Shown: piece by piece, positions 1 to 11,110 of the stretch | Layout of the letters: each line of letters opens with the position of its first letter | Position numbering within the stretch: position 1 is the first letter of the stretch | Assembly (NCBI GenBank): GCA_029449235.1 | Contig: JANATG010000007.1 | Coordinates: 992,001-1,056,000, forward strand | DNA length: 64,000 nt | Source: Linnemannia schmuckeri | Lineage: Eukaryota > Mortierellomycota > Mortierellomycetes > Mortierellales > Mortierellaceae | Direction: 5' to 3' | Notes under the pieces: model-generated | Database searches by the model: none | What the model was told of the DNA's origin: nothing | The model's input: only the letters and a program-made list of their open reading frames with translations | Made by a program: the position numbers and the translations under genes

Positions 1-11
1 AACGTTTTACA

Positions 12-13
<2 letters not shown>

Positions 14-51
<38 letters not shown>
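14..51. repeat. poly-T tract, 38 nt
   Basis: Uninterrupted run of T just downstream of the GlcNAc-6-P deacetylase stop. It is one of many long A/T homopolymers in this window, all outside confident exons. Confidence 0.95.
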
Positions 52-53
<2 letters not shown>

Positions 54-152
54 GTCGAAAAAAGAGCTATCTAAACAAGTTTGAGTGAATGGGCGATATG
101 TAGAATGTGGATATTTGGTTTTTGTTAATGACATGAGGAAACTTGGAGAAAA

Positions 153-1841
153 TTAAAACTTCTCGGTGACCTGGACGTCAATGGCGTCAAGATCAACCTC
201 CTCACCGGCAACAAAGACGCGCTTCACAAACAAGTCATCGGATAAGAAGACCAAATCGGCATCAGCACCAGGCTTAATCACACCCTTGGTCTCCTGGATA
301 CCCAATAGTACTGCCGGGTGCAACGTCACAGCCTCCAGGGCCTCGATCAGACTGCACGATGTGAATTGGATAAAGTTACGGATACAGGCGTCCAATGTAA
401 TAACGGATCCAGCAAGGGTATCAGTACCCTCGATATAGACACGGTCCTCCTCCTTGGTGACGTTCATGTTTCCGAGTTGGTAGTTTCCGGGGGCGAGGCC
501 CATGGCAGACATGGCGTCGGTGACGAGGATGACGCCCTCGGGGTGGGAGTCGTAGGCAATCTTGACCGAGTTTGGGTGGACATGGATGCCGTCGCAGATC
601 AAGCCGTAGTAAGGGCGGGGGAGGTCGAAGCGTGAGCCCAGGAGGCCGATGACACCGGGGTCGCGGTGGTGGAATTGGGGCATGGCGTTGAAGAGATGGG
701 TGATGAAGGTTGCACCCTTCTGGACGGCTTCCTCGGCCTGCGAGATGTTGGCCATCGAGTGACCTAATTGGATGTAGAAATGAATGGATGAGGAGATGCG
801 AGTGAGGTTAGAATGAGAAGGACAATATGACATGCTGCAATAGTATAAATGATTACAAGCGAAAAAAACGTACCGACGGAGACAGTGATGCCGGCCTTGG
901 CGAGGTCGGGAATGCTATCCATGATACCGTCAAGTTCGGGTGCACAGGTAATAATCTTGACAGAGTTCTGGTTCTCCTGGGTTAACTTGTACTGGGCCTC
1001 AGGCGTCTCGCCCTCGAACCCATAGACATCCTTAAAGTCAGCATATCCGTTCTTGGCAGAGGCCTGCAAGACCTTCAACTCGTGGGCTCCAATACGGGCC
1101 TCGTTGATGAAGGGACCCTCAACGTGAGCTCCAAGGATGGTGGCACCGGTCTTGGCTGAACCCGCACGAGGCTTCAAGTGCGAGAGGACCTAATTGCACA
1201 AATAGCAAATGATGGAACAAACAAATAAACAATAATAACGAAGAGGAAAATGAGGGTGAGTATGACGAATATTATCCACTCCCATGTGTCAGTTGCTTTT
1301 CTGCGAGATAATGCAAGTATGATGGGAAGAGGGAAGGGAAAGGAAGAGAAGAGAAGAGAGGGTCTGAGCTCATTGTTTTTGTTGGTATTATTGTAATCAT
1401 CCTCCTGTTGTTGTGTACTGTTGTGTGCTGTTGTTGAATGTTGCATGTTATATAGCGTTGTTATTAAGATGCTTGTGATCTTACTTTGTGGTACACAGAG
1501 GCGGAGGAGGAGACGATAGTAGGGCAGTAAGATGTGGTTCCGTACTTGAGCAGACCACGGTTGACCAACAAGAGATCCTTCTCGTAGGTCTCGGGGTCAG
1601 AGGGGACTGAGAAATCGACACCAAAGGCACCTAATTAAAACAAGATGTAATCATGCATGAGTACAAGGTTGTTCAACCTTTCAATTGATTTTGCAGCAAT
1701 GGTCACCATTGACTGATGGTTGTTGCACCCAACGGTATCCGGTTTCCGTTAATTGAGGCACAAATTTGTGGGAGTATTTCATGTCTTCATATTTCCCTCG
1801 CCCAAAAAGAAACGAGAATTGAATAGAAATTTAAAAGTAGG

Positions 1842-1872
<31 letters not shown>

Positions 1873-2737
1873 AGAATGAAGGAAAGGAATATAAAAGAAA
1901 ATCTCGAACACGCCAAATCACATTCAAGATCATAGTCAAGACCGACTCCACAGACACATCCCTCTTCTCACAGTTCAACTCAACAAACTACCATACAGAA
2001 TTGGATGCGCTTCTCTTCTAGGCTCCCTAGCATCTCTCTTTCTTCGTTCTTCATCTCTTGAACTTTTTGAAAAAAGTAAGGTAGCCTAATCCTCGGGTTG
2101 GGTGCAATTGAGAGTAGAAAAAGGGTCCTATTTGTGTGTATCCTTTGTGTTCCTTGTGTGTACGTGTGTAAGGTCTGTGAGAGGAAGGGATGGCGAGGGA
2201 GAGAGGGAGGGGAAGGGTGATAATCAAATCAAGTCCAAACGGCCCAACTGGAAATAGGGGATGAATGTGGGAAGAGGAGGCGAGAAGGCGTATGTCGAGT
2301 TGGGCGCCTTTTTTTTTCTTCCTGTTGTTGATGATGATGTTGTCGATGATACTGATACATTACTCTGCATCTGCATGTTTGTTTATATTGCTGACTCTGA
2401 CTCTGCGCTTGAATTGTTGTTGTCGGCTTGTTGTTGTTGTCAGGTCAGCACAGTTTGGTCCAATGGTTGATCAAAAGACACTCACTCCTCCTCTTCCTTC
2501 TCCCCTTTCCTTACTCTCCCCAACCTTTGTTAATGACGCCGATGACTGAAAAAAAAATCTTCTGACTCCAAAATATTAAAAATATTCATTGCTTCCCCTC
2601 ACTCCATATTTATCCATTGCCTGTTGGATGCTGTCGTTTGTCTTGTTGCGTGTTTCTGTCTGCTGTCTTGTTGGTGTGCGCATCCTTACTATTGTTGCCG
2701 TTGCTGCTGCTGCTGCTGTTGTTGTTGCTGTTGTTGC

Positions 2738-2783
<46 letters not shown>

Positions 2784-3135
2784 CCTACCCTTCTCTCGTG
2801 TACAAACAACCCCCCCCCCCTTCATCACGCAAGAGGTAGAGTGGCTTACCGTTGATCTGAGCTTCGATAAAACCAGGGACGACCAAGAGTCCACCGGCAT
2901 CGAGGACCTGATCGGGAAGACGCTTTTGGTACCAGAAGAACTTGTGGGGGTCGATGATCTTGCCACCCTGGATCCAGATGGCATCGTGCTCGACGATCTT
3001 GTGGTCTCTGAGGATCTTGCAGTTGGTAATCTTAATCACCTTGGGCTCGTTCTCGGGGATGGGGGTGTGGGGCTCGGGCGAGACGGGCGCCGAGGCAGTG
3101 AGGGATGACGTCTGAAGTGCGACGGGGTACTGCAT
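153..3135 (-). CDS. nagA: N-acetylglucosamine-6-phosphate deacetylase (NagA family, CE9)
   Basis: Removes acetate from GlcNAc-6-phosphate to give glucosamine-6-phosphate, the committed step of GlcNAc catabolism and chitin recycling; expected to be cytosolic. I join four exons on the minus strand: 3135-2850, 1630-1485, 1189-874 and 763-153 (452 aa). All junctions have GT-AG and keep frame. Amidohydrolase motifs are in order: PGFIEAQING near residue 90, GAHVEGPF near 166 (metal-binding His/Glu), SVGHSMAN (His), THLFNAM, CDGIHVHP and the catalytic-Asp motif LVTDAMSAMG. Length fits the family. The start is the only ATG in frame before the first motif. Intron 1 is unusually long (1219 bp) and holds a poly-A tract and a GTT microsatellite. 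The neighbouring gene on the same strand is the methyltransferase about 2.6 kb upstream. Family assignment is firm; splice sites are inferred. Confidence 0.93.
1842..1869. repeat. poly-A tract in nagA intron 1
   Basis: 28 consecutive A on the plus strand, inside the long first intron of the deacetylase gene. Confidence 0.95.
2691..2783. repeat. TGC/GTT trinucleotide microsatellite in nagA intron 1
   Basis: A (TGC)n run passes into a long (TTG)n run. It lies within the first intron of the deacetylase gene close to the donor at 2849. It generates spurious poly-Val, poly-Leu, poly-Cys, poly-Asn and poly-Thr reading frames in all frames; none is a gene. Confidence 0.92.
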
Positions 3136-4149
3136 GATGTGTGGATTAATATAATATGAGAAGGGGGTAGAGATTAATGAAGGGGGGTGGGATGAGGAGG
3201 ATGAGGAGGAAGAAGAGGAAGAGATGAAGGATGAAAGGGTGGTGGCGGAGTAAATGAAAGGGGAAGGGGGAGGAAGTGTAGTTGAGGGATGAGTATGGGG
3301 ATGAAGGGAGTGTGGGGGAAGAGAAGAGAAAAGAGAAGGAAAAGAGAAGAAGAAAGAGAAGAGAAGGGAAGAGAGCGACTATTTGAAAGAAAAAAAAAAA
3401 AAAAAAAAAGTGGGCACACACATCATCAGTCAACAAGCATCAGTTGTCTCTCTCTCTGTCTGTCTCTGTCTGTCTCTCCCACTCCTCCCTTGGTTCTGAT
3501 TTGATGAAGATAACACATCTCTCTGGGGAGCCCATCCTCTAAAAAGGCAGGGTGATAAACAGTACTAAAACACACTACATCAATTCAATCACCTTCAATC
3601 AATAATTATTGAACGCTTCCCTCCACCCACCCTTGTCTTCTTCTTCTTCTTCTTCTTGCTCTCTTCCTTCTGACTCTTTCTCTCTTGCCGCTTACTTTCC
3701 ACTTACTCGGTCTCCTCTATCTGCATCTGCACCATCCATTCGACCCCTTCTTTTCTCTCTCGCTCTCTTGCACACACTAGCCTTTCCTTCTTCCCTACTC
3801 CACGTTGGTTCTCACAAACGAACAAACAGAAAGAAGTCTGTCTCAGTTAACCGTCCTAAACGGTCTCCAAAACAAGAATGTCCCCCACCAGCAACAACAA
3901 CAGTAACAACAACCACTGCTACCCCTCTCTCACGCTCTCGTCACCATATTCCCTTCGTTCTGTCTTTATCAATCGAAATCAACAGGAACAGAAGCGCATT
4001 GAAACTGCGTCATAGCCAACAAGGTCAAAGCAACCGGTAGAGGTTCTGCAGGTCCAAAAGAGGGAAAATGGTAGGGAGGCAGCAGTGAGGTGTTGGGTTT
4101 GTGCCAGGTACAGGCTGTCCACTTCTGATCCCGGCTGGCCCCATGTAAA

Positions 4150-4150
<1 letters not shown>

Positions 4151-4184
<34 letters not shown>

Positions 4185-4263
4185 CAAACAAATAAACAAA
4201 CAAACAAACAAATAACCAAGAAGAAGTAAAATAAAAAAGAGAAAAAAAAAAAAAAAAAAAAAA
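4151..4263. repeat. pair of poly-A tracts
   Basis: A33 at 4151-4183 and A22 at 4242-4263, separated by an AAAC-rich spacer, in intergenic DNA. Confidence 0.93.
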
Positions 4264-5527
4264 GAGGAAAGAAACTCTAAACGGACACAAATACAACCCA
4301 ACAAGTAATGGGAAAATCGGAGATGACCAACTCCTTCTCCTTCCCTCATTTCCTCTCCTCCCCTTTCTTTTTTTTTATGTAATTTTTTTTTTTAGTGGAA
4401 ACGAAAAGAAAAAGTGTACACAAACTTTGAGATAAGATCTCTAGATTTTTTATCTTGAGGGAGTGAGCATTTTTTTTTTTCTTTTCCGCCGCTCTCACCC
4501 CTCACCATGACGGCCTTGCCTTTGTCTTGTAGCCGATCAGCCCTCCTCCTCCACTTTTTATTTTTATTTTATCCACGCCTTTGTTTTGTTCTCGTTGTTG
4601 TCCTTTTTGTTATTGCAATGCTCACCTTTCTTTTTCTCCTAGGTTGTTGGCAAACGATGGTTACAAACTCACCAATAAAGTCATCCCACATCCTTTACTT
4701 TCTCACATGCCTATCATCCGATCTTTTAGCTGCTCTGCTTCTTGCTTGTTTTTGCGTTTGTCGTTATTGAATGCCCTGCATTTCAATTAATGGCTTTTTT
4801 TTTCTTGTTCCACGTCTCGGGAGCCTGACTGAAGAAAAAGGGGATAGTGGATGGGTCGAGATGCAAAAACAACAAAATAGAACGCCCTGGCGGCAGTACA
4901 ACAAGAACGGAAGAGGGGAGGATATAAACAAAGGAGCCTGGAATGAGACCGAGGGGTCACGACCAGACCGAGTCTCTTTTATTTTCACCCAAACAATGAA
5001 AGGAGAGAACTCAAAATAAGATTGTGCCAACACTCAAGGAACACATCTCTTTCCTTCCTGTTTGTCCACTCCACACCCGAGTCACTCACTCTCCATGCTC
5101 AGCCTTGTTACCCATTTTGTTTTCGTCATATTTTTTCATTTTCATACAAGTAGTTATGGCTCAGAGATGATACTTCAAAGTTCCATCCTCTATCAAATAA
5201 AGATACCTCTTCACCATAATCTAAAGTTGTAGTTCAGCCCATTGAGAAGGTATGGCTTTAGGATATGACCAGCCAACAAGGAAAAAGGCGTCGAGTGGCC
5301 GATTGGATAAGTTGAAAAATTGCGGGTTGGTTGGGTGGCCAGTGCTTGACTTGTCCGTCCAGTTTCGATCTTATCTTGCTGCATGATGAGCGAACCGACA
5401 GTACCGATAATGCAGCAGTATCTAATTATATTGGGTCCGTCGTCCTCTCGTTCGTTCGTTCTCTTGACATTTTCTCTCGTCTTCTTTCTCTCTTCACTCT
5501 CCTTCCCTCCTTCTCTCTTGGCCGCTT

Positions 5528-5551
5528 TGTCTGTCTGTCTGTCTGTCTGTC
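5528..5551. repeat. TGTC tetranucleotide microsatellite
   Basis: Short tandem run of the tetramer TGTC in the intergenic region 3' of the methyltransferase gene. Confidence 0.85.
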
Positions 5552-5738
5552 AGTTAATCATTCACTCAAGCCAATCGAATCAATCGGGCCTTTGCTTGTG
5601 CCTGCCTACCCCTATGCATGTCTGCAGGTCAGGGTCAAGTCCACTTCCATTCCATTGTTCGATTACATTTTTTCCCATGCCAATGTTTATATGCTTTTTT
5701 AATATTTTTATTCTCATCGTTATCTCCTCCTCCATGCT

Positions 5739-8700
5739 TTATGCCTCCTTCTCGAAGGGCTTCTGTCCTATTAGGATATAATAATCAATATAAGACTTAT
5801 TCTCTTCGCACTCCCGAATCCATGACTGAATCATCAAATCAAACGCCTTCATCGACGCCCCATCTAATGAAGGTGTCATCTCCGCAGGAATCAGCGCCGA
5901 CTGCAAGTTCTGGAAAATCAACACCATATTTTCGGCCATCGCCTGCCCTACCCTCCCACCCCATGCACCAACAGGGATCGAAAGTCGTTCCAGTTTGACA
6001 TTCTGAAATCCAATCTCGGGCGATTCACAGAGCCGCTTCATTTTCTCGCCCGCGAAATCGAAATCGAGCCCACGCTCCTCCTGGAGTAAACGCGAGCACC
6101 ACCGCATGACTTCTCGGGTTCGAGTTCCTGCGCGATGGACACGCATACAGGGCTCAAACAATTCGATCCACCCACCAGGCTTCATAACTCGTCGCAACTC
6201 CTTCAACGCCACTGGCCAGTCCTCAACCGTAAGCCCCAGGTAGAGGAACCGTTGGTAGACGAAATCAAAGTACTGGTCTGGGAACGAGAGCCGGGTCAAC
6301 AGGTTCGAGGGCGAGAAGAGACAGTTACTGGGAACTGCCTGGTGGACACTCGGAAACAGCTCTGGGTTGATGTCGATTCCATATACGGTTGCATTTGGGA
6401 ACTCTTTGGCCATTTCCTAATAGAGGGAGGAGTGGGTGAAGGAGTGGAGAACCGCAGGTGGTTAGAAATCGATACGAATCACGTGTACGGGTTACAAAAG
6501 CAAAAGGCCAGCTTTCCTGTCCTTCTTTCTTCTCGTTTATCCTTCGCACACGCCTCTTCTGCGCAATAGAAACACCAGACATAATTCTTCCACCATGGAT
6601 GTTTGGATGCCCCTGTTTGCAGGTTAGGTATTGCTTGACAAAAAAAAAGCCTGTTTTCGTCATGCGGCCATGTGGCCCATTTCATTTTCACACTCAACCC
6701 GCTTGGACTTCAAAACAATCTACTCTTCCTTCCACTTACACCCCACCCCCTTCTTTTTGTGTTGTTCTAACCGGTTTTTGTGTCAAAACACACTTCACCT
6801 CCCTACCCTAAAACAATTAAAACTCTTCCTTATCATCCCATCTCATTCTTCCTTTTCTTTTTCCTCGACCCCAACGTTATAACAAAAAGAAACTTACCAT
6901 GGTCCATTCTCCCAAACCACAACCCGAGTCCAGAATACGGTCAATGTCATATCGCAATGGGGCGTGTGAGTTTCCACCTCCAATATACTTCCAGAGTGCA
7001 TGCTGTCCTTTTTGGCTAAGTGTGTTGTTTTGTGTCAGAAAAATAAAATAAAAAAACACATGGCCTTCGGTTAATACACATCATCTACAAAAAAAAAAAA
7101 GTAGGCGCTATCATGTTCTTGTTGTTGAGTGATGGTTCAAAAAATATGAGCAATAAGGGCAATTTGCACAAAACAACAAAATGAGCTGCCTGCTGGACAT
7201 TGTACCTGTCTTGGATGTCTCGGCTGATGGTCGATATGCTGGAGGAACTGAACCGTCTCCTGGCTGCCATCCATTCAAACTGGGGTGGAGGTCGTCGTCG
7301 GCTACTTCGCTTTTCTTTGCTAGTCGTACCATTCGAGTCAAGAGCCAAGGACTCGGTTCGTTGAATCAGATCGCCTTCAGAGTCTCCTGTTTCGGTTTCC
7401 GAGAGAGAGTCTGTATCATCGTCTTCATCTTCCTCCAAGGACTCGATCAAGGAGAGACCCTGAGGATGGTTGCCAAGAAGAGAACGGAGCGAGGAGAGTG
7501 TAGAACTAGGGCGGGACGTCCGTGGCTTAGATAGAATAAAAGAACCTTCATCGCCCGAAGCAAACTGAGTGTCTCCGTTCATAGCGCCCTCTGACGTTGT
7601 TGTCATCGAGGTCGATGACCCAGCGCTAGAAGAAGAAGGAATGGCGGGGAGTGAGGCGGCCAAGGGTGAGACGAGCTTGGACCGCGACATAACAAGCTTG
7701 GTTGCGGTACGTGGCCCCTGAACCGCCGGATAGTGTGCATGGGCCTCATTGCTAGTGCCGGCCGAGTTGTTGTCGTCATGTGCGCCTGTGCTGCGTCCAC
7801 CTGTCATCTCTGGTTGGCTCATGCCTCTTGCCCTTACACTGGGAGTGGGAATGGGTTCAGAGGTATAGGCGGGTCGGTTGCCACCCGCGCTATAGGGTAT
7901 AGTATCATTGGCAGCAGAAGCAGTAGTAGCAGTAGCTGAGCCGTTGGGGATAGAAGGAAGAGTAGTCGAGGCCGACCCTTTGCTCGAATAACTCTTGCTT
8001 CGACCGTTACTGCTGCTCCCTGGACCAAAGGGGCGTGCATTAAGACTTGGCAGGGAGGGGACATTGGGGTAATCACCCATGTTTCGACAAGTATTGTTGA
8101 CCACCTTGACGGCGATGGAACCTGGCTGCTGATAGTACTGGTGCGGATGGAAGTTGTATTGGTGAATCATGTGTGTTGACGATCTCGTGGGCTTTTGCCT
8201 GAGCCAGTCCTTGGCCTCGGGAGAAGTGCCCAAGAGACGAAGGTCCGCGGAGAGCTGTTGCTGTTGTTGGTGGTGAAGGATATGATGTTCTGACCCGCGT
8301 CTAGAAGGCTGATATGCGGGCGACGCAGGGCCGTTTGTCCTGCTGTTGCTGTTTAACGAACCGTCATCGAGACTACTAATGCTGAGTTGGCTATATCGAT
8401 GTTGGGGAATGACTATCGGTGAAGTATGGTACTGGTGTGGTGTAGTAGTAGTAGTCGTCGAGGTTGTGTCCAAGAAGAGCTGGGAACCGGTGGGAGGGCG
8501 CCGTTGTTGAGGAGAAGATGGGGGAACTAAGGCGGGATCGAGATGCCGATCCTCGAACCTTGAGCTTAAATAGGGGCCATCGATATAGCTGGCCGAGGTC
8601 GGGGTCGTAGCCGACGACGGGATCGAGAACGAAGGTGAAGCCGGGCTCTGCGGGAGGCAGTCGGTATTTCGGTTGTTGTTGATGTTCTGAGTCGTTGCTG

Positions 8701-9046
8701 TTGTCCCGCTGCTGAGGCTATGGTTACTTGTGCTATAGCTGATATTGCTCCATTCACTTGAGGCGACGCCATAGAACTCGGCCTGGTCGAGCGGGTGGCA
8801 CTTGTTGGTTGACTTTTGACGCAACATTGGGTGACCCGGGGTGGAGTGGATGCCGCCATTGGAGTATAGACTGTTGCTGCTGGAAGGGAGATAAGGGTCG
8901 TGTGGGGAGTGCAGTGGAGTTTGTTGGCGCTGTTGCTGTTCCTGCTGTTGTTTTTGCTTGTTGTTGCGGTCGGCCAGCTTTTTCTTGGCTCTCCGGGTCA
9001 AGAGTTCGTTGACCCTATCATTATCCGCGCTGGAGACGTTTCCCAT
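5739..9046 (-). CDS. Long disordered protein with C-terminal class I SAM-dependent methyltransferase domain; N-myristoylation motif
   Basis: Three exons on the minus strand: 9046-7206, 7015-6898 and 6416-5739 (878 aa). Junctions are GTACAA..TTAG and GTAAGT..TTAG and restore a continuous methyltransferase fold. Residues 1-610 are low complexity (Ser, Thr, Gln, Pro, Asn) with an acidic block (DEDDDTDS-like) near residue 565, and look disordered. From about 614 the SAM-binding domain follows: motif I ILDSGCGLGEW at 641-651, acidic loop GIDINPELF, YFDFVYQRF, and LRRVMKPGGWIELFEP. The substrate is unknown; the domain resembles the many fungal small-molecule or protein methyltransferases of this type. 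The chosen start gives MGNVSS, a textbook N-myristoylation signal (Gly2, Ser6), suggesting membrane attachment. An in-frame upstream ATG at 9160 would destroy this signal and adds only pyrimidine-tract residues, so I reject it. Confidence 0.82.
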
Positions 9047-11079
9047 TGTGTTTGTGAGTGTGTTGTGTTGTATATGTGAGCGATATGTAAGTAAAGGGAG
9101 TGTATGTGGTGTGTGTGTGGAGAATCTGTGGGGAGTGGATGGAGGACTTTGAAATAACAATGGACAGGTGAGGGGAGGGAATATGATACAAGTGAGTGGA
9201 TATTATTGTACAAATGAATGAAATGGAGGAGGAGGAGGAGGAGGGATGAGGAAGACTGAGAGAGTGAGCGATGAGAAGGGTCGAAAGGAGAAAATAAAAC
9301 AAGACAGGAAGGGGAAAAGAGAAGACGAGAGACGAAAGAAGAAGAAGAAGAGGAAAGAGAGGAAAGAGAGGAAAGAAAGAGAGAAAAAGGAGGCGAGCTG
9401 ATGGGTGGGATGGATGCAGAGTAAGTAATGGCTGTTGGACTGCACTGATGCAACAAGGAAAAAAGGAGAATTTTCATTTTTTGAATTATCAATCATCAAA
9501 ACACACAACGTGTGTGTGTCTTGTGTGTCTCACTTGGCTTAGTCCTGTTGCCACGAAGCACTAAGCTTCAATCAGCCAGTCCATCGAGGTTGTTCAACTC
9601 AATCACTTAATTATTTTTTTATTTTATTTTTTTTTTTGTGGGGGGGAGGAGGAGAGAGGAGAGAGGAGAGAGGGGAGGGAGAGAAGGGAAGTTGGAAGAC
9701 ACAAGAAGGTCAGATGGGGTGTTGCATGTGTGTCTGTTTATGTGTGTGTGAAATGTGAACACGATAAACAATGAACAGAGAGAGCGATTGCATCGAATAG
9801 CAAAGAAAAACACAAAAGAAACTTTGACACGGACTACTTCGTGCCTCTCTCTCATCGTCCCTTCTCACACCCTCTCATCTCCCAAATCACACTCTTACTC
9901 ACATTCACTCACTCCCTCACTTACTCACTCCCTCACTCACTCCTCACCCACAAACAAACAAACAAATAAATAAAATATTACCCTTCAGACAGGCAGGAAC
10001 TGCCCAAAAAGAAAACAAAGAAAGAAAAGAATCAACAATCTCCACACCCTCTCACTACTACTCTCACAGAATCATGAAGATGAATTAACGTATGGTTGAG
10101 CTGAGCTTGGTAGAAATGAAAAAAGGGGTGGATGATGAAAAGGATGAAGCGGACAGACAAATATGAACGCGCAATTGGGGGGATGAAGTCGACTGGACAC
10201 GATGGGGAGGATGTAAATAAAGAAAAAATAGTGAGCAAAAACAGCACAAACACCACGAGATGAACATTTTAGATGCTCAACACATCCCCCCACCACCACC
10301 ACCTCTGTCCCCTCGAACCTCTCTTGACGGACGGAATTTTTTTTTTTTTTTTGTAAAACAAACTAAGAGAAGCAAAAAAGAACAAGAAAAAAGATTAAAC
10401 CAAAATAGCAAGGAAAGGGCGGCTGTGAGGCGAACCATAGGAAAAACAAAGACCGTTGGAAAGAGATGTGACGGAGAATAATAAAAAAAACGGCTATCTG
10501 TGGTTGTTGTCCTTATTCTCTGGTGTTGGGTTGTTGAGTGTTGTTATGTATCGTTGCGTCTCTTTGATCTCTGCTAGACCCAATCTGCACCTCCATGAAT
10601 CCAACCCTGGGCTATCGGTCGAGTCAATAGGGCTATCTCTCCTCCTTCGTCTCCCTTCTTTCCCACTGTGAACTCAAATGAGGGTCCCACAACAGGCCCC
10701 ACATTGCTAAAGAGGAAAAAAAAGAGTCAAACAATAGGAAAACGAAGGAAAATGGGACCAAGGAAAAAGGGACCAAGGAAAAAAAAAAAAAAAAAAAAAC
10801 TTTAATCCATGGGCAAAATACCATATTTCTCATCTCTTTCTTCCCACTGTTCTTCTTGAACCTTCCATTGGATCTTTTCACCTTCCTGCTCGAAAGGCTG
10901 GCAAACGTAAGAAACTCTCCGTCATTAGACCCGAACTTCGGCATTTGAGAAGAAAGGACTGTTCCTTCATTTCGATCGAATATGTAAAGGATGTTAGGTT
11001 GCTTGCCTATTTGCTCCATACATCCCTAACTCCCTCAACCTTCCTACATTGCACAACCATCTTGATCACTTGAAATCGC

Positions 11080-11107
<28 letters not shown>
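11080..11107. repeat. poly-A tract
   Basis: 28 consecutive A in the gene-poor region between the methyltransferase and chitin deacetylase. Confidence 0.95.

Positions 11108-11110
<3 letters not shown>

Larger units (their letters stand above)
3136..5738. other. intergenic region, no gene recognised
   Basis: 2.6 kb between the start of nagA and the stop of the methyltransferase, both on the minus strand. It holds purine/pyrimidine-biased stretches (3175-3420), two poly-A tracts (4151-4183 and 4242-4263) and a TGTC microsatellite near 5528-5551. Reading frames here are low-complexity Phe/Leu/Ser strings with no recognisable domain or splice pattern. It probably contains the nagA promoter and long leader. 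Confidence 0.7.

Noticed and set aside
2576..3108. Overlapping frames with poly-Val, poly-Leu, poly-Cys, poly-Asn and poly-Thr
   Set aside because: All come from the TGC/GTT microsatellite in nagA intron 1; the true exon here is on the minus strand from 2850.
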